DNA of 64,000 nt from an uncultured Bacteroidales bacterium (GCA_905233655.1 CAJOCS010000003.1:1-64000); one strand, 5' to 3'. Counted from the first letter of the stretch, positions 25,218 to 34,093 are shown. Notes: generated by a model from the sequence alone, not told the origin. Numbers and translations: made by a program.

Positions 25218-25225
25218 CAAATATA
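25218..25225 (-). promoter_or_regulatory. -7 box TATATTTG of the alpha/beta hydrolase gene
   Basis: Perfect TAnnTTTG on the minus strand, about 50 nt before the ATG at 25165. A TTTT stretch stands at the -33 position (25245-25248). Confidence 0.55.
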
Positions 25226-25272
25226 ACACTTTTACGCCGATAATAAAACTCTTTTTTTCCGACAATTATGGT

Positions 25273-25280
25273 TATATTTG
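25273..25280 (+). promoter_or_regulatory. -7 box TATATTTG of the glp operon
   Basis: Perfect TAnnTTTG box immediately before glpA. It excludes the earlier in-frame ATG at 25268, which lies upstream of the box, and supports a start at 25286 (leaderless) or 25298. Confidence 0.6.
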
Positions 25281-25285
25281 CAGAT

Positions 25286-26893
25286 ATGAACCACATAATG
25301 AGCGCAAACGAATTCGATGTCATTATCATCGGCGGAGGCATCACCGGCGCAGGCACCCAGAGGGACTGCACAATGAGGGGGCTGCGAACGCTTCTCATCG
25401 AACGCACCGACATTGCAACCGGGGCCACCGGCCGCAACCACGGCCTGCTGCACTCCGGCGCACGCTATGCAGTGAACGACGCCGAGAGCGCCCGTGAATG
25501 CATCGAAGAAAACATGATTCTCCGAAAGATTGCCTCGCACTGCATAGACGAGACCGACGGACTGTTCATTACCCTGCCGGAAGACGACCTCGGGTATCAG
25601 CAGACCTTTGTCGACGCCTGCCGCAGCGCCGGCATCGCCGCGGAAATAATCGACCCCGACCTTGCCCGTAGACTTGAGCCTTCGGTGAATCCGGCCCTCA
25701 TCGGCGCAGTGAAAGTGCCGGACGGCAGCGTGGATCCTTTCCGCCTGTGCGCGGCCAATATGCTGGACGCAAAGCTCCATGGCGGCCAGGTCCGTCTGTA
25801 CACCGAAGTCACCGGTTTCATCCGCGAGGGAGACCGAGTTAAGGGTGTCCACACCCTTAACCACCAGACCGGAGAGCAGGAGGATTACTTCGCCCCGGTG
25901 ATTGTGAACGCCTGCGGAATATGGGGCCATCACATAGCGGAAATGGCCGGAGTGAACGTGGGCATGTTCCCCGCCAAGGGTTCGCTCCTGATTTTCGCCC
26001 ACAGGGTGAACAATGTGGTAATAAACCGCTGCCGAAAGCCCTCCAATGCCGATATTCTCGTTCCCGGAGATACCGTGTGCGTGATTGGAACCACCTCCAC
26101 CCGCATACCCTTCGAGGAGTGCGACAACGTGGCCGTTACGCCCGATGAGGTGGACCTTCTGATAAACGAAGGCGCGAAACTGGCGCCCTCCCTCGCATCG
26201 ACGAGGATACTGCGCGCCTACGCCGGCGTCCGCCCCCTTGTGAGTGCCGACAACGACCCTTCGGGACGCAACATCTCCCGCGGAATAGTGTGCCTGGACC
26301 ACGAAGAGAGGGACGGGCTGAAGGGCTTTGTCACCATAACCGGCGGCAAGCTCATGACATACCGCCTTATGGCCGAAATGGCAACCGATACCGTGTGCCG
26401 CAAGCTAGGAGTGGACAAGGCCTGCGAAACCGCCGTCACTCCCCTTCCCGGCTCGGAAGAGCGCTCCTACGAAGCCGTGGCGCAGAAAATCTGGGAGTCG
26501 CCGTCGACCGCCCAGAAAGCCGCCGCATCCCGCATGGGAACGCGCGCAAGGCGTATCCGCAGCGAAAACCGCCTGGACAACGCCCTCATCTGCGAATGCG
26601 AAGAGGTGTCGGTCGGAGAGGTTAACGCCGCAATCGAAAGACTGGACGTCTCCACCCTCACAGATCTCAGGCGACGCACCCGAATCGGCATGGGAACATG
26701 TCAGGGTGAATTCTGCGCCTGCCGCGCCGCCGGGCTTCTCGCGAAGGCCCACGGATGCATCGAAAAGGAGCGGGCCGACCTCTCCGACTTCCTTCAGGAA
26801 CGATGGAAAGGCAATTTCCCCATCGGCTGGGGAGATACTCTGCGCGAAGCCGAATACACACAGTGGGTCTATAAACACGTTCTGGGGCTATGA
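25286..26893 (+). CDS. glpA: Anaerobic glycerol-3-phosphate dehydrogenase subunit A
   Basis: GlpA is the FAD-containing catalytic subunit that oxidises sn-glycerol 3-phosphate to dihydroxyacetone phosphate. The N-terminus has the dinucleotide motif DVIIIGGGITGAG, then ATGATGRNHGLLHSGARY, with later GGKLMTYRLMAE. The C-terminus carries a BFD-like 2Fe-2S region: CECEEVS and MGTCQGEFCACR give the four cysteines. The protein is 535 residues from the ATG at 25286; an ATG at 25298 (MSANEFDV) is an equal candidate and would give 531. It is the first gene of glpA-B-C-Q-T and overlaps glpB by ATGA. Electrons are passed via GlpC to menaquinone. Confidence 0.95.
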   Translation: MNHIMSANEFDVIIIGGGITGAGTQRDCTMRGLRTLLIERTDIATGATGRNHGLLHSGARYAVNDAESARECIEENMILRKIASHCIDETDGLFITLPEDDLGYQQTFVDACRSAGIAAEIIDPDLARRLEPSVNPALIGAVKVPDGSVDPFRLCAANMLDAKLHGGQVRLYTEVTGFIREGDRVKGVHTLNHQTGEQEDYFAPVIVNACGIWGHHIAEMAGVNVGMFPAKGSLLIFAHRVNNVVINRCRKPSNADILVPGDTVCVIGTTSTRIPFEECDNVAVTPDEVDLLINEGAKLAPSLASTRILRAYAGVRPLVSADNDPSGRNISRGIVCLDHEERDGLKGFVTITGGKLMTYRLMAEMATDTVCRKLGVDKACETAVTPLPGSEERSYEAVAQKIWESPSTAQKAAASRMGTRARRIRSENRLDNALICECEEVSVGEVNAAIERLDVSTLTDLRRRTRIGMGTCQGEFCACRAAGLLAKAHGCIEKERADLSDFLQERWKGNFPIGWGDTLREAEYTQWVYKHVLGL

Positions 26894-28017
26894 GGTTTGA
26901 TACTGTTATAATAGGCGGAGGCCTGGCCGGACTGGTTTCCGGAATAAGTCTCCAGAAAGAAGGCCGGAACTGTGCCATAATAAGCACGGGACAGAACGCC
27001 CTGCATTTTTTCTCCGGCAGCTTCGAGTCCATGGAAGAGGCTCCGGCCAGGGTTATAGAGCTTTTCGACCAGGCAGGCGTGAGGCTTCACTACCGCGAAG
27101 GAGTGAGGCTAATGCCCATGGGAACGTTTCGCCCTGCCGCCCTGTCGCTTGAAGACACCGACCTTTTCCCCGAGCACAAATTCGCCCGGAAGGTCTTGAT
27201 AGTGAACTTCCTGGGATATCACGATTTCTTCTCCTCCTTCCTTGCGGAGGGCCTGGAAAAGCAGGGCATGCAATGCCGGATACGCCTTCTCAACCTGCCC
27301 GAAATGGAGCAGCTGGAACAGAGCCCCAGCGAGATGCGCTCGGTTCAGATTGCACGCACTATGGACCGCGTGTGGGAGAAACTGGTGCAGGAAGTGAGAG
27401 TCCTTCTCAAAGACGAAGACTGCGTGATTCTCCCCCAGGTTTTCGGCCTCAGGGACACTTCGGTTCCTTCCAAAATCCGCCAGGGCATTCCGGCCCGCGT
27501 GGTATTTGCCGGGACCCTTCCGCCCTCGGTTCCCGGAGTCCGTACCCAGATGCTGCTGAAACGGCGTTTCGAACTTCTTGGCGGCACCTATCTTATGGGC
27601 GACGAAGTGATTGACGCCCACGTCCACGACGGCCTGGTGCACAGCCTGGTAACCAGAAATTTCGACAGTCACTACATAGAGGCCGAGAATTTCATCCTCG
27701 CCAGCGGGAGCTATTTCTCGAAGGGCCTCAGGTCCAATCCCACAAGTGTTTTCGAACCGGTTTTCGGGCTGGACGTGGAATTCCCCACCGACCGTAACCT
27801 CTGGTACAACCCGCTCTTCGCCGAAGACCAGCCATACATGCACTATGGGGTGAAAACGGACGAAAACCTGCATGCCGTCAAGGACGGAGTCGCCTTCAAA
27901 AACCTGTTTGCGATAGGCTCCGTACTGGGCGGCACCCGCCCCGAATTCGGTTCGGCCGCAGGTCTGGCCATCCGCAGCGCCCTTAACGTAGCAGACCAAA
28001 TACTCGGAAAACAATGA
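26890..28017 (+). CDS. glpB: Anaerobic glycerol-3-phosphate dehydrogenase subunit B
   Basis: GlpB is the flavoprotein subunit of the GlpABC complex. The protein has 375 residues, with an N-terminal FAD/NAD motif (DTVIIGGGLAGLVSGI) and a C-terminal segment (NLFAIGSVLGGTRPEFGSAAGLAIRSA) that closes the flavin fold. Length is slightly below the E. coli subunit but normal for Bacteroidota. It overlaps glpA by ATGA and its stop overlaps the glpC start (ATGATG), so the three subunits are made together. The protein is cytoplasmic and membrane-associated through GlpC. Confidence 0.93.
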   Translation: MRFDTVIIGGGLAGLVSGISLQKEGRNCAIISTGQNALHFFSGSFESMEEAPARVIELFDQAGVRLHYREGVRLMPMGTFRPAALSLEDTDLFPEHKFARKVLIVNFLGYHDFFSSFLAEGLEKQGMQCRIRLLNLPEMEQLEQSPSEMRSVQIARTMDRVWEKLVQEVRVLLKDEDCVILPQVFGLRDTSVPSKIRQGIPARVVFAGTLPPSVPGVRTQMLLKRRFELLGGTYLMGDEVIDAHVHDGLVHSLVTRNFDSHYIEAENFILASGSYFSKGLRSNPTSVFEPVFGLDVEFPTDRNLWYNPLFAEDQPYMHYGVKTDENLHAVKDGVAFKNLFAIGSVLGGTRPEFGSAAGLAIRSALNVADQILGKQ

Positions 28018-29234
28018 TGCAGGAATTTACTGAAAGCAGGCACAATTTTGAAGAGTGCATGAAATGCACCGTGTGCACGGCCTACTGCCCCGTGCTTCAG
28101 GTGAATCCGCTGTACCCCGGCCCCAAGCAGGCCGGACCCGACGGAGAGAGGCTACGCCTGAAAGACCCCTACTTCTTCAATTACGCGCTCAAATACTGCA
28201 TGAACTGCAAGCGCTGCGAGGTGGCCTGCCCTTCCGGAGTGAGGGTGGCCGACCTCATCCAGAGCGCCCGTATTAAGTACGACAAATCGGCTCCCAAGCT
28301 TCGCGACCGCATTCTCGCATCCACCGATTTCATGGGCAGGCTGGCCCGGCCCTTCGCCCCGATAGTGAACGGAGTCACAAGCCTTGGCGTAACCAAGACC
28401 GTACTTGACGCCACCATGAAGATAGACCACCACCGCAGTTTTCCCAAATACAGCGCCCGCAGCTTCGAGCGCTGGCTGGGCAGGCGCGCGAAAGAGCAGG
28501 CGGCCTTCCCCGAACAGGTGGCATACTTCCATGGCTGTTACGTGAACTACAACTATCCCCAGCTCGGCAAAGACCTCGTGAAGGTTCTGAATGCACTCGG
28601 GGTGGGCGTGCAGCTCCTGGACAAGGAGAAATGCTGCGGGATTGCCATGATTACCAACGGTATGACAGGGCTTGCCACGCGTCATGCCCAGCATAATGTA
28701 GAGGTCCTTGGCAAGGCAGTGGACAACGGGCTCAAAGTGGTCACCACCTCTTCCACCTGCGTCTTCACCCTCCGGGACGAGTATCCCCATCTTCTGGGCG
28801 TGGACAACTCGGCGGTGAGGGAATCGCTCCTGATTGCCACCCGCTTCATTTTCGAAAAGCTGGAAAAAGGCGCGCAGCTCCATTTCCGGGACGACTTCCA
28901 CATGAAGGTCGCCTACCACACTCCCTGCCACATGGAAAGGATGGGGTGGGGCGTGTTCTCCGAAAAACTGCTCCGGATGATTCCCGGGGTGGAATTCACG
29001 CTTTTGGATTCGGCCTGCTGCGGCATTGCCGGAACCTATGGATTCAAGAAAGAGAACTACCAGGCTTCCCAGGAGATTGGCCAGGCCCTTTTCGACCAGA
29101 TTGCACGAGTGGCTCCCGACGTGGTGGCCTGCGACTGCGAGACCTGCAAGTGGCAGATTGAAATGTCCACCGGCTTCAAGGTTATGAATCCGGTATCCAT
29201 ACTTGCGGAAGCCCTGAAAACCGACGAAGATTAA
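28014..29234 (+). CDS. glpC: Anaerobic glycerol-3-phosphate dehydrogenase subunit C
   Basis: GlpC anchors the complex and relays electrons to the quinone pool. The 406-residue protein begins with two ferredoxin-like clusters, CMKCTVCTAYCPV and CMNCKRCEVACPS, then has two CCG domains: EKCCGIAMITN and DSACCGIAGTYGFKKEN, the cysteine-rich pattern shared with HdrB-type subunits. Two start codons stand in tandem (ATGATG); the first overlaps the glpB stop. It is followed after 12 nt by glpQ. Nothing in the sequence looks damaged. Confidence 0.94.
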   Translation: MMQEFTESRHNFEECMKCTVCTAYCPVLQVNPLYPGPKQAGPDGERLRLKDPYFFNYALKYCMNCKRCEVACPSGVRVADLIQSARIKYDKSAPKLRDRILASTDFMGRLARPFAPIVNGVTSLGVTKTVLDATMKIDHHRSFPKYSARSFERWLGRRAKEQAAFPEQVAYFHGCYVNYNYPQLGKDLVKVLNALGVGVQLLDKEKCCGIAMITNGMTGLATRHAQHNVEVLGKAVDNGLKVVTTSSTCVFTLRDEYPHLLGVDNSAVRESLLIATRFIFEKLEKGAQLHFRDDFHMKVAYHTPCHMERMGWGVFSEKLLRMIPGVEFTLLDSACCGIAGTYGFKKENYQASQEIGQALFDQIARVAPDVVACDCETCKWQIEMSTGFKVMNPVSILAEALKTDED

Positions 29235-29246
29235 AACAAACACCAT

Positions 29247-30125
29247 ATGAAAGCACGTACATTTGTCCTTGCATCGGCCCTGATCCTGGCGGCCGGATGC
29301 GGAGATAATAAGCCTTATATCGACGTACAGGCCCATCGCGGCGGCGCCGGACTGATGCCGGAGAACACCATTACGGCCATGCGTAACGCAATCGACCTCA
29401 AGGTCAACACCCTGGAATTCGACCTGCAGCTAAGCTCCGACGGCCAGGTGGTGGTCTCGCACGACAACTACTTCCATCCCCGTTACGCCACCCGTCCAGA
29501 CGGCACCCTCATTCAGGCCGACGACCCCAAGGAATACCTCTACACCATGCCCTACGACAGCATCGCCAAATACGATGTGGGCATGCGTCCGAGCGAGGTA
29601 TGGCCAGGCCAGGCCAATATCGCCGACATTAAACCGCTTGCAAGCGATCTTATCGACTTCGCGGAGGGCTACGCCAAAAAACCGGTGAACTACAATATTG
29701 AAATCAAGTCCTGGCCCGGCGACGGCGAAGGGACTTTATGGCCGGACTATGTGACGTTCTGCGACACCTGCATCCCTCTCCTTCTGTCGAAGAACCTTGG
29801 AGACCGGCTGATTGTCCAGTGTTTCGACACCCGGGCCCTAGAATACATGCATGAGAAATGGCCGGAACTCATTCTCTCCTACCTTACCGACGAGGATGAG
29901 CCCGACATCGAGGAGATTCTCTCGAACCTCAGTTTCACACCGCGCTGGTGGAGCCCCCACTACAGCGTGGTTACGGCCGAAAACGTGGCCCGCTGCCACG
30001 AGCTCGGAATAGGCGTGGTTCCCTGGACAGTTGACGACCCGCTTGAAATGATGCGTCTCGTGCAGTGCGGAGTAGACGCCATCATCTCCAATTATCCCGA
30101 CCTCCTGATTCAAATCGTACGCTGA
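29247..30125 (+). CDS. glpQ: Glycerophosphodiester phosphodiesterase, lipoprotein
   Basis: GlpQ/GDPD hydrolyses deacylated phospholipids to glycerol 3-phosphate and an alcohol. The 292-residue protein has a lipoprotein signal (LAAGC, Cys18) and the GDPD motifs: AHRGGAGLMPENTI (catalytic His, metal Glu), EFDLQLSSDGQVVVSHD (Glu, Asp, second His), NIEIKSW and late VVPWTVDDP. It faces the periplasm or surface. In the operon it produces the substrate for the transporter GlpT (start overlaps its stop, TGATG) and for GlpABC, so this is a self-contained route for host or dietary phospholipid headgroups. Confidence 0.94.
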   Translation: MKARTFVLASALILAAGCGDNKPYIDVQAHRGGAGLMPENTITAMRNAIDLKVNTLEFDLQLSSDGQVVVSHDNYFHPRYATRPDGTLIQADDPKEYLYTMPYDSIAKYDVGMRPSEVWPGQANIADIKPLASDLIDFAEGYAKKPVNYNIEIKSWPGDGEGTLWPDYVTFCDTCIPLLLSKNLGDRLIVQCFDTRALEYMHEKWPELILSYLTDEDEPDIEEILSNLSFTPRWWSPHYSVVTAENVARCHELGIGVVPWTVDDPLEMMRLVQCGVDAIISNYPDLLIQIVR

Positions 30126-31498
30126 TGCTCGGCTTTCTCAAACAGCCGGCATACAAACCGGCCCAGACCGGCCCCGAGGCCGATGCCAAATACAAGCGCC
30201 TGCGCCTGCAGGTATTCATAGGTGCATTCATAGGCTATGCCGGATTCTATCTGGTCCGCAAGAACCTCTCCATGGCCATTCCGGCCATGGCTCCTCTTGG
30301 TTTCGAAAAGACCGAACTGGGCTTTGTGCTGGGCCTCAACGCCGCGGCCTACGCCCTGTCGAAATTCCTGATGGGCAGTGTGAGCGACCGTTCCAACGCC
30401 CGCGCCTTCCTGCCGCTGGGGCTGGTTCTGACAGCCATTTCCATGTGCTTCATGATTGTCCCGATCCAGTTTATCGGCGCGGAGCACAAGGGATTCGCGA
30501 TTCTCGTAATGGGCCTTCTGAACTTCCTGGTAGGCTGGTTCAACGGAATGGGATGGCCTCCCTGCGGCCGTGTGATGACGCACTGGTTCTCCGTGAGTGA
30601 AAGGGGTACTATGATGAGCATCTGGAACTGCGCCCACAACGTCGGGGGAGCCCTCGTGGGCCCCATGGCCACTTATGGTGCGCTCTGGTTCGGAAGCTGG
30701 TTCTACGGCGCTCAGACCAAAATGTATTTCCTGATCGGCACCTTTGCCTTCCCCGCCGCAGTGGCGCTTCTGGTGGCGCTCGTCGCATGGCTGCTCCTAA
30801 GGGACACCCCCCAGTCCTGCGGTCTGCCTTCGATTGAGGCCTGGCGCAACGACTACCCCAAGAACTACTCCGAAAAACACGAAGAGACGCTCTCCACAAA
30901 GGATATTTTCTTTAAATACGTCCTGAACAACAAGTTCCTCTGGTTCATCGCCCTGTCGAACGCCTTCGTCTATATGGTGCGCTACGGCTGCCTCGACTGG
31001 GCCCCTTCCATCCTCACGGAAAAGGGAATCGACCTCAAGAGCGCCGGCTGGGCCTACTTCGCCTATGAATTCGCCGCCATTCCGGGAACCCTCCTCTGCG
31101 GCTGGCTGTCCGACAAACTCTTCCACGGAAAGAGAGCCCTTCCCACCATCCTGTTCATGGCTTTGGTAATGGTTTTCGTCATCCTTTACTGGATGTTCAT
31201 GGACAATCTGAACGTGGTGATAATATGCCTCATCGGCATAGGATTCTTCATCTACGGACCGGTTATGCTGATTGGCGTACAGGCGCTTGACCTGGCACCT
31301 AAGAACGCTTCCGGGACGGCCGCCGGCCTCACTGGATTCTTCGGCTACTTCTTCGGCACCTTCATCCTGGCGAACACCGTGATTGGCTGGGTGGCGCAGA
31401 CCGCAGGCTGGAGCTGGACCTTCATCCTCCTCATAGCCGCCTGCCTCCTCTCCATCCTCTTCATGGGCCTCACCCTCAAGGAAGAGCGAAGCAAGTAA
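30125..31498 (+). CDS. glpT: Glycerol-3-phosphate transporter (MFS, OPA family)
   Basis: A 457-residue 12-helix major-facilitator protein of the organophosphate:phosphate antiporter family. Signatures are GYAGFYLVRKNLSMAIP, MGSVSDRSNARAFLPLGL, NGMGWPPCGRVMTHWFS and SIWNCAHNVGGALVGP. It imports glycerol 3-phosphate in exchange for phosphate across the inner membrane. The start at 30125 shares the last base of the glpQ stop (TGATG); a frame extension upstream overlaps glpQ and is not used. It is the last gene of the glp unit, and its stop lies one base from the converging nhaC stop, with no room for a separate terminator. Confidence 0.94.
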   Translation: MLGFLKQPAYKPAQTGPEADAKYKRLRLQVFIGAFIGYAGFYLVRKNLSMAIPAMAPLGFEKTELGFVLGLNAAAYALSKFLMGSVSDRSNARAFLPLGLVLTAISMCFMIVPIQFIGAEHKGFAILVMGLLNFLVGWFNGMGWPPCGRVMTHWFSVSERGTMMSIWNCAHNVGGALVGPMATYGALWFGSWFYGAQTKMYFLIGTFAFPAAVALLVALVAWLLLRDTPQSCGLPSIEAWRNDYPKNYSEKHEETLSTKDIFFKYVLNNKFLWFIALSNAFVYMVRYGCLDWAPSILTEKGIDLKSAGWAYFAYEFAAIPGTLLCGWLSDKLFHGKRALPTILFMALVMVFVILYWMFMDNLNVVIICLIGIGFFIYGPVMLIGVQALDLAPKNASGTAAGLTGFFGYFFGTFILANTVIGWVAQTAGWSWTFILLIAACLLSILFMGLTLKEERSK

Positions 31499-31499
31499 T

Positions 31500-32948
31500 C
31501 TATTTCCCTTCTTTCTTCACTATTCGCCAGCCCAGGGCGGCGATGAATATAGACATCAGAGGGGAAAGGATGTTGAAGAAGCAGAACGGGGCATAGGCCA
31601 GGGTGGAAACCGAAAGGATTGTAGCCTGTGTCATACCGCAACTGGACCAAGGGAAGAGGGGCGACGTGACCGTGGCCGAATCCTCCACGCTCCGGCTCAG
31701 CAGCCACTTTTCATAGCCATCCTTTTCGAACCTTTCACGATAGATGTTCGATGTGAGAATGATGGACAGATACTGGTCCGACACCACACCGTTCAATGCC
31801 GTGCCCGTAACCACCGTAGAGGCAACCAGGCCGGTGCGGGTACGGGTAAGAGGGGTCAGGACAGCCGTGAGGCTCGCTATCATTCCGCTGGCTCTCATGC
31901 AGGCGCCGAAACACATGGCACATATAATCAGATAGACGGTATTCAGCATACCCAGCATCCCGCGCGTCGCCAGCAGCGGATTCACGTCGGCATTGCCCGT
32001 CTCCACCCCCACGGAATTGTAAACCATCTCCGCTATTCCCGCGAAAAACACCCTTGCCGACGAGCCCTCGGTAACGGCGCCGCCGATTTCACGCACAATA
32101 TGCGGCTGGAAAACGATGGCGGCAATTGCCGCAGCAAGCGTTGAAAGGGCCAGAACCAACACTGCCGGGAGCTTTTTCCAGATGAGGATAACCGTAATCA
32201 GCGGCACAAGCATAAGCCACAGGCTGATGTTGAACTTCGAAGACAGCACGTCTCCGTACATCTGCATCTGGTCGCCCATAGTACCGCTGTGGGTGAAACC
32301 GAGAACCGTGAAGATTATTAGGGTAATGACAATTGAGGGGACCGTGGTAAGAAGCATGTAGCGGATGTGGTCGAACAGCTTCACTCCGTTTATGGACGAT
32401 GCCAGCACCGTCGTATCCGAAAGCGGAGAAATCTTGTCCCCGAAATATGCTCCGGAAATAATCGCGCCGGCCGTCATGGCATCCGAGAAGCCTTCCGCCC
32501 GGCCGATCCCGAGCAACGCCACACCCACCGTTGCAATGGTGGTCCAGGACGAGCCAGTCATTACCGACACCACGGCGCAAAGCACGCATGCCGTGAGCAG
32601 AAAAACTTTGGGGCTGATGATCTTGATTCCATAGTAAATGAAAGCCGGCACCACCCCGCTCATGGTCCAGGTGCCGGAAATGGCTCCAATCATCAGAAGG
32701 ATGAGAATGGCGTTTGCGACATCGCTCACATTCCGGCTAATCGCCTCCTCAAATGCCTTCCAGGGCGTTTTCAAAAGCCATATTGAAAGCCCGACACACA
32801 CTCCTGCTGCAACCAGGAGCGAAAGCTGCGAAGCCCCCAGGATAGAATCCGCCCCAAAGATGGAAATATCCAGGGCCAGCAAGCCCACCAGCACCGCTAT
32901 CGGCACCAGCGCCAGCCATGTCTTCCCCCTGTTGCCAAGCTCTTTCAT
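31500..32948 (-). CDS. nhaC: NhaC-family Na+/H+ antiporter
   Basis: A 482-residue membrane protein with about 11-12 hydrophobic helices. The NhaC pattern is seen in ILMIGAISGTWTMSGVVPAFIYYG, TGSSWTTIATVGVALLGIG and GAYFGDKISPLSDTT. It exchanges cytoplasmic sodium for protons (or a related ion) at the inner membrane. The ATG at 32948 overlaps the stop of the ProX gene by ATGA; the frame could extend upstream but the extension is within that gene. It ends the unit macro-like / ProX / nhaC. Confidence 0.92.
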   Translation of the reverse strand: MKELGNRGKTWLALVPIAVLVGLLALDISIFGADSILGASQLSLLVAAGVCVGLSIWLLKTPWKAFEEAISRNVSDVANAILILLMIGAISGTWTMSGVVPAFIYYGIKIISPKVFLLTACVLCAVVSVMTGSSWTTIATVGVALLGIGRAEGFSDAMTAGAIISGAYFGDKISPLSDTTVLASSINGVKLFDHIRYMLLTTVPSIVITLIIFTVLGFTHSGTMGDQMQMYGDVLSSKFNISLWLMLVPLITVILIWKKLPAVLVLALSTLAAAIAAIVFQPHIVREIGGAVTEGSSARVFFAGIAEMVYNSVGVETGNADVNPLLATRGMLGMLNTVYLIICAMCFGACMRASGMIASLTAVLTPLTRTRTGLVASTVVTGTALNGVVSDQYLSIILTSNIYRERFEKDGYEKWLLSRSVEDSATVTSPLFPWSSCGMTQATILSVSTLAYAPFCFFNILSPLMSIFIAALGWRIVKKEGK

Positions 32949-33472
32949 ATCTGTATAACAGTCTTCCCCGAAAGGTATTTTCCCAGAAGGTCCGCCGTTC
33001 TGATTTTCACAAAACAGGTGGCTGTGCCGTCGGTGCAGGCGAACCATTCACTCCCTGCCACCGCCTTGTCCATAACAAGATGAACCTGTGCCGCCTGCGG
33101 CAGTACGGCGCTCAGGATAGTTGTCGCCCCCACAAGCACCCCAGTGAGCTCCATCAGCTTTTCGGCCGATGCGAACGACACCCGTGGGATGCCGAGAGCC
33201 CCGCAGAAATCCCGAGTGACGAAGGGTTTGTCGTCGGTGGTGACATAGAGATAGAATTCCGTCTGCTGGCGGTTGCACAGAAATATGGTCTTGACAATCC
33301 GGACGCCTATCTTCTCGTCGATATGAAGGCAATCCTCCATTGTGATGCCGGGGTCCGTATCTACCCTCTCAAAAGGGATTCCGAGAGCCTCAAAAGTCTC
33401 ATAAACCTTCTTCTGAAGCTCCGAGCCGTATTCCGCCGGCGCAGTACGTATTATCTCACTAACCTTAAACAT
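32945..33472 (-). CDS. Prolyl-tRNA editing protein, ProX/YbaK-type deacylase
   Basis: A 175-residue free-standing trans-editing domain of the INS/YbaK superfamily. Recognisable segments are KVYETFEALGIPFERVDTD, VRIVKTIFLCNRQQTEFYLYVT (with the KxxFL lysine), FCGALGIPRVSFASAEKLMELTGV and a C-terminal strand VHLVMDK. Members deacylate mischarged Ala-tRNA(Pro) or Cys-tRNA(Pro) in the cytoplasm; the Ala-specific ProXp-ala/PrdX type is the closest by eye. It starts 3 nt after the macro-like gene and overlaps nhaC by ATGA. Fidelity and ion transport are not obviously linked, so the operon may be just compact. Confidence 0.88.
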   Translation of the reverse strand: MFKVSEIIRTAPAEYGSELQKKVYETFEALGIPFERVDTDPGITMEDCLHIDEKIGVRIVKTIFLCNRQQTEFYLYVTTDDKPFVTRDFCGALGIPRVSFASAEKLMELTGVLVGATTILSAVLPQAAQVHLVMDKAVAGSEWFACTDGTATCFVKIRTADLLGKYLSGKTVIQI

Positions 33473-33475
33473 GGG

Positions 33476-33883
33476 CTATTTCACGGCTTTCACAAAACTC
33501 TCTGGAAGACATACGTTCGGAAGGCCGGCCGCATCGGCAAACAACGGGGCGATTTCCCTGTCCCTGAAACCGGCTATTCCGCATCCGATTCTGGTAACGA
33601 GGAAAAACAGCTCCGGATGCGCTGCGGCAAATGCAATGAAATCATCCACATAGGGTTTGATGGTTTCCACCCCGCCCTGCATGGTGGGAATGGCGTAACT
33701 CTGGCCACGAAGACCCACACCGCACCCCATCACGGCCCCGAACTGCCTGAAGGCCACCCAGGCGGCACCGCCGCCGTGCATTCCGGCAAGGTTGCTCCCG
33801 AAGACGAACACCTCGTCGTCCTTCAGCTCAGTTATCCAGTCCGGAGTAAATTCCGGCCGCTCGATTCCATTGTACTCTCTCAT
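33476..33883 (-). CDS. Small macro-domain-like protein (EVFVFGSNLAGMHGGGAA family)
   Basis: A 135-residue cytoplasmic protein. The segment DDEVFVFGSNLAGMHGGGAAWVAFRQFGAVMGCGVGLRGQ (residues about 20-60) and later FFLVTRIGCGIAGFRDREIAPLF recall macro or Appr-1-p-processing domains, with the glycine-rich loops expected for ADP-ribose binding. Proteins of this kind are annotated as phage-associated or hypothetical in Bacteroidota. Removal of ADP-ribose from a target is possible but not shown. The ATG at 33883 is preferred because homology starts there; a TATATTCG box stands 17 nt upstream. It is the first large gene of the unit. Confidence 0.65.
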   Translation of the reverse strand: MREYNGIERPEFTPDWITELKDDEVFVFGSNLAGMHGGGAAWVAFRQFGAVMGCGVGLRGQSYAIPTMQGGVETIKPYVDDFIAFAAAHPELFFLVTRIGCGIAGFRDREIAPLFADAAGLPNVCLPESFVKAVK

Positions 33884-33900
33884 AAGACACGTATTTGCTG

Positions 33901-33908
33901 CGAATATA
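33901..33908 (-). promoter_or_regulatory. Variant -7 box TATATTCG before the macro-like gene
   Basis: One mismatch to TAnnTTTG, on the minus strand, 17 nt before the ATG at 33883. No good -33 element is seen. Confidence 0.4.
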
Positions 33909-33944
33909 GAAATAATTCGCGAAATGTCCCATGGAAAAGTGTGC

Positions 33945-34058
33945 TTACGGCTCAGTGACAATGTGGTCATGGCTTTCCGTGCAATAACTGACGGCACTTT
34001 TCACCAGCAAAGTAATCGCAGCCACATACAGGCCCACGGTAATTACAATCTCAATCAT
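33945..34058 (-). CDS. Putative 37-residue single-pass membrane protein
   Basis: A short open frame reads MIEIVITVGLYVAAITLLVK, then a polar tail SAVSYCTESHDHIVTEP, and stops at 33945. The first 20 residues form one hydrophobic helix. Support comes from an AAGGAT ribosome-binding-like sequence just before the ATG and a perfect TATCTTTG -7 box at 34086-34093, 27 nt upstream. It lies on the same strand as the macro-like gene, 61 nt ahead of it. Function unknown; it could be a small membrane regulator or a toxin-like peptide, or only a leader frame. Confidence 0.5.
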   Translation of the reverse strand: MIEIVITVGLYVAAITLLVKSAVSYCTESHDHIVTEP

Positions 34059-34085
34059 ATCCTTGCGTTTAAATGTTTACACCCG

Positions 34086-34093
34086 CAAAGATA
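34086..34093 (-). promoter_or_regulatory. -7 box TATCTTTG before the 37-residue membrane protein
   Basis: Perfect TAnnTTTG element on the minus strand. It provides transcription for the small ORF and perhaps for the genes after it down to nhaC. Confidence 0.55.
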
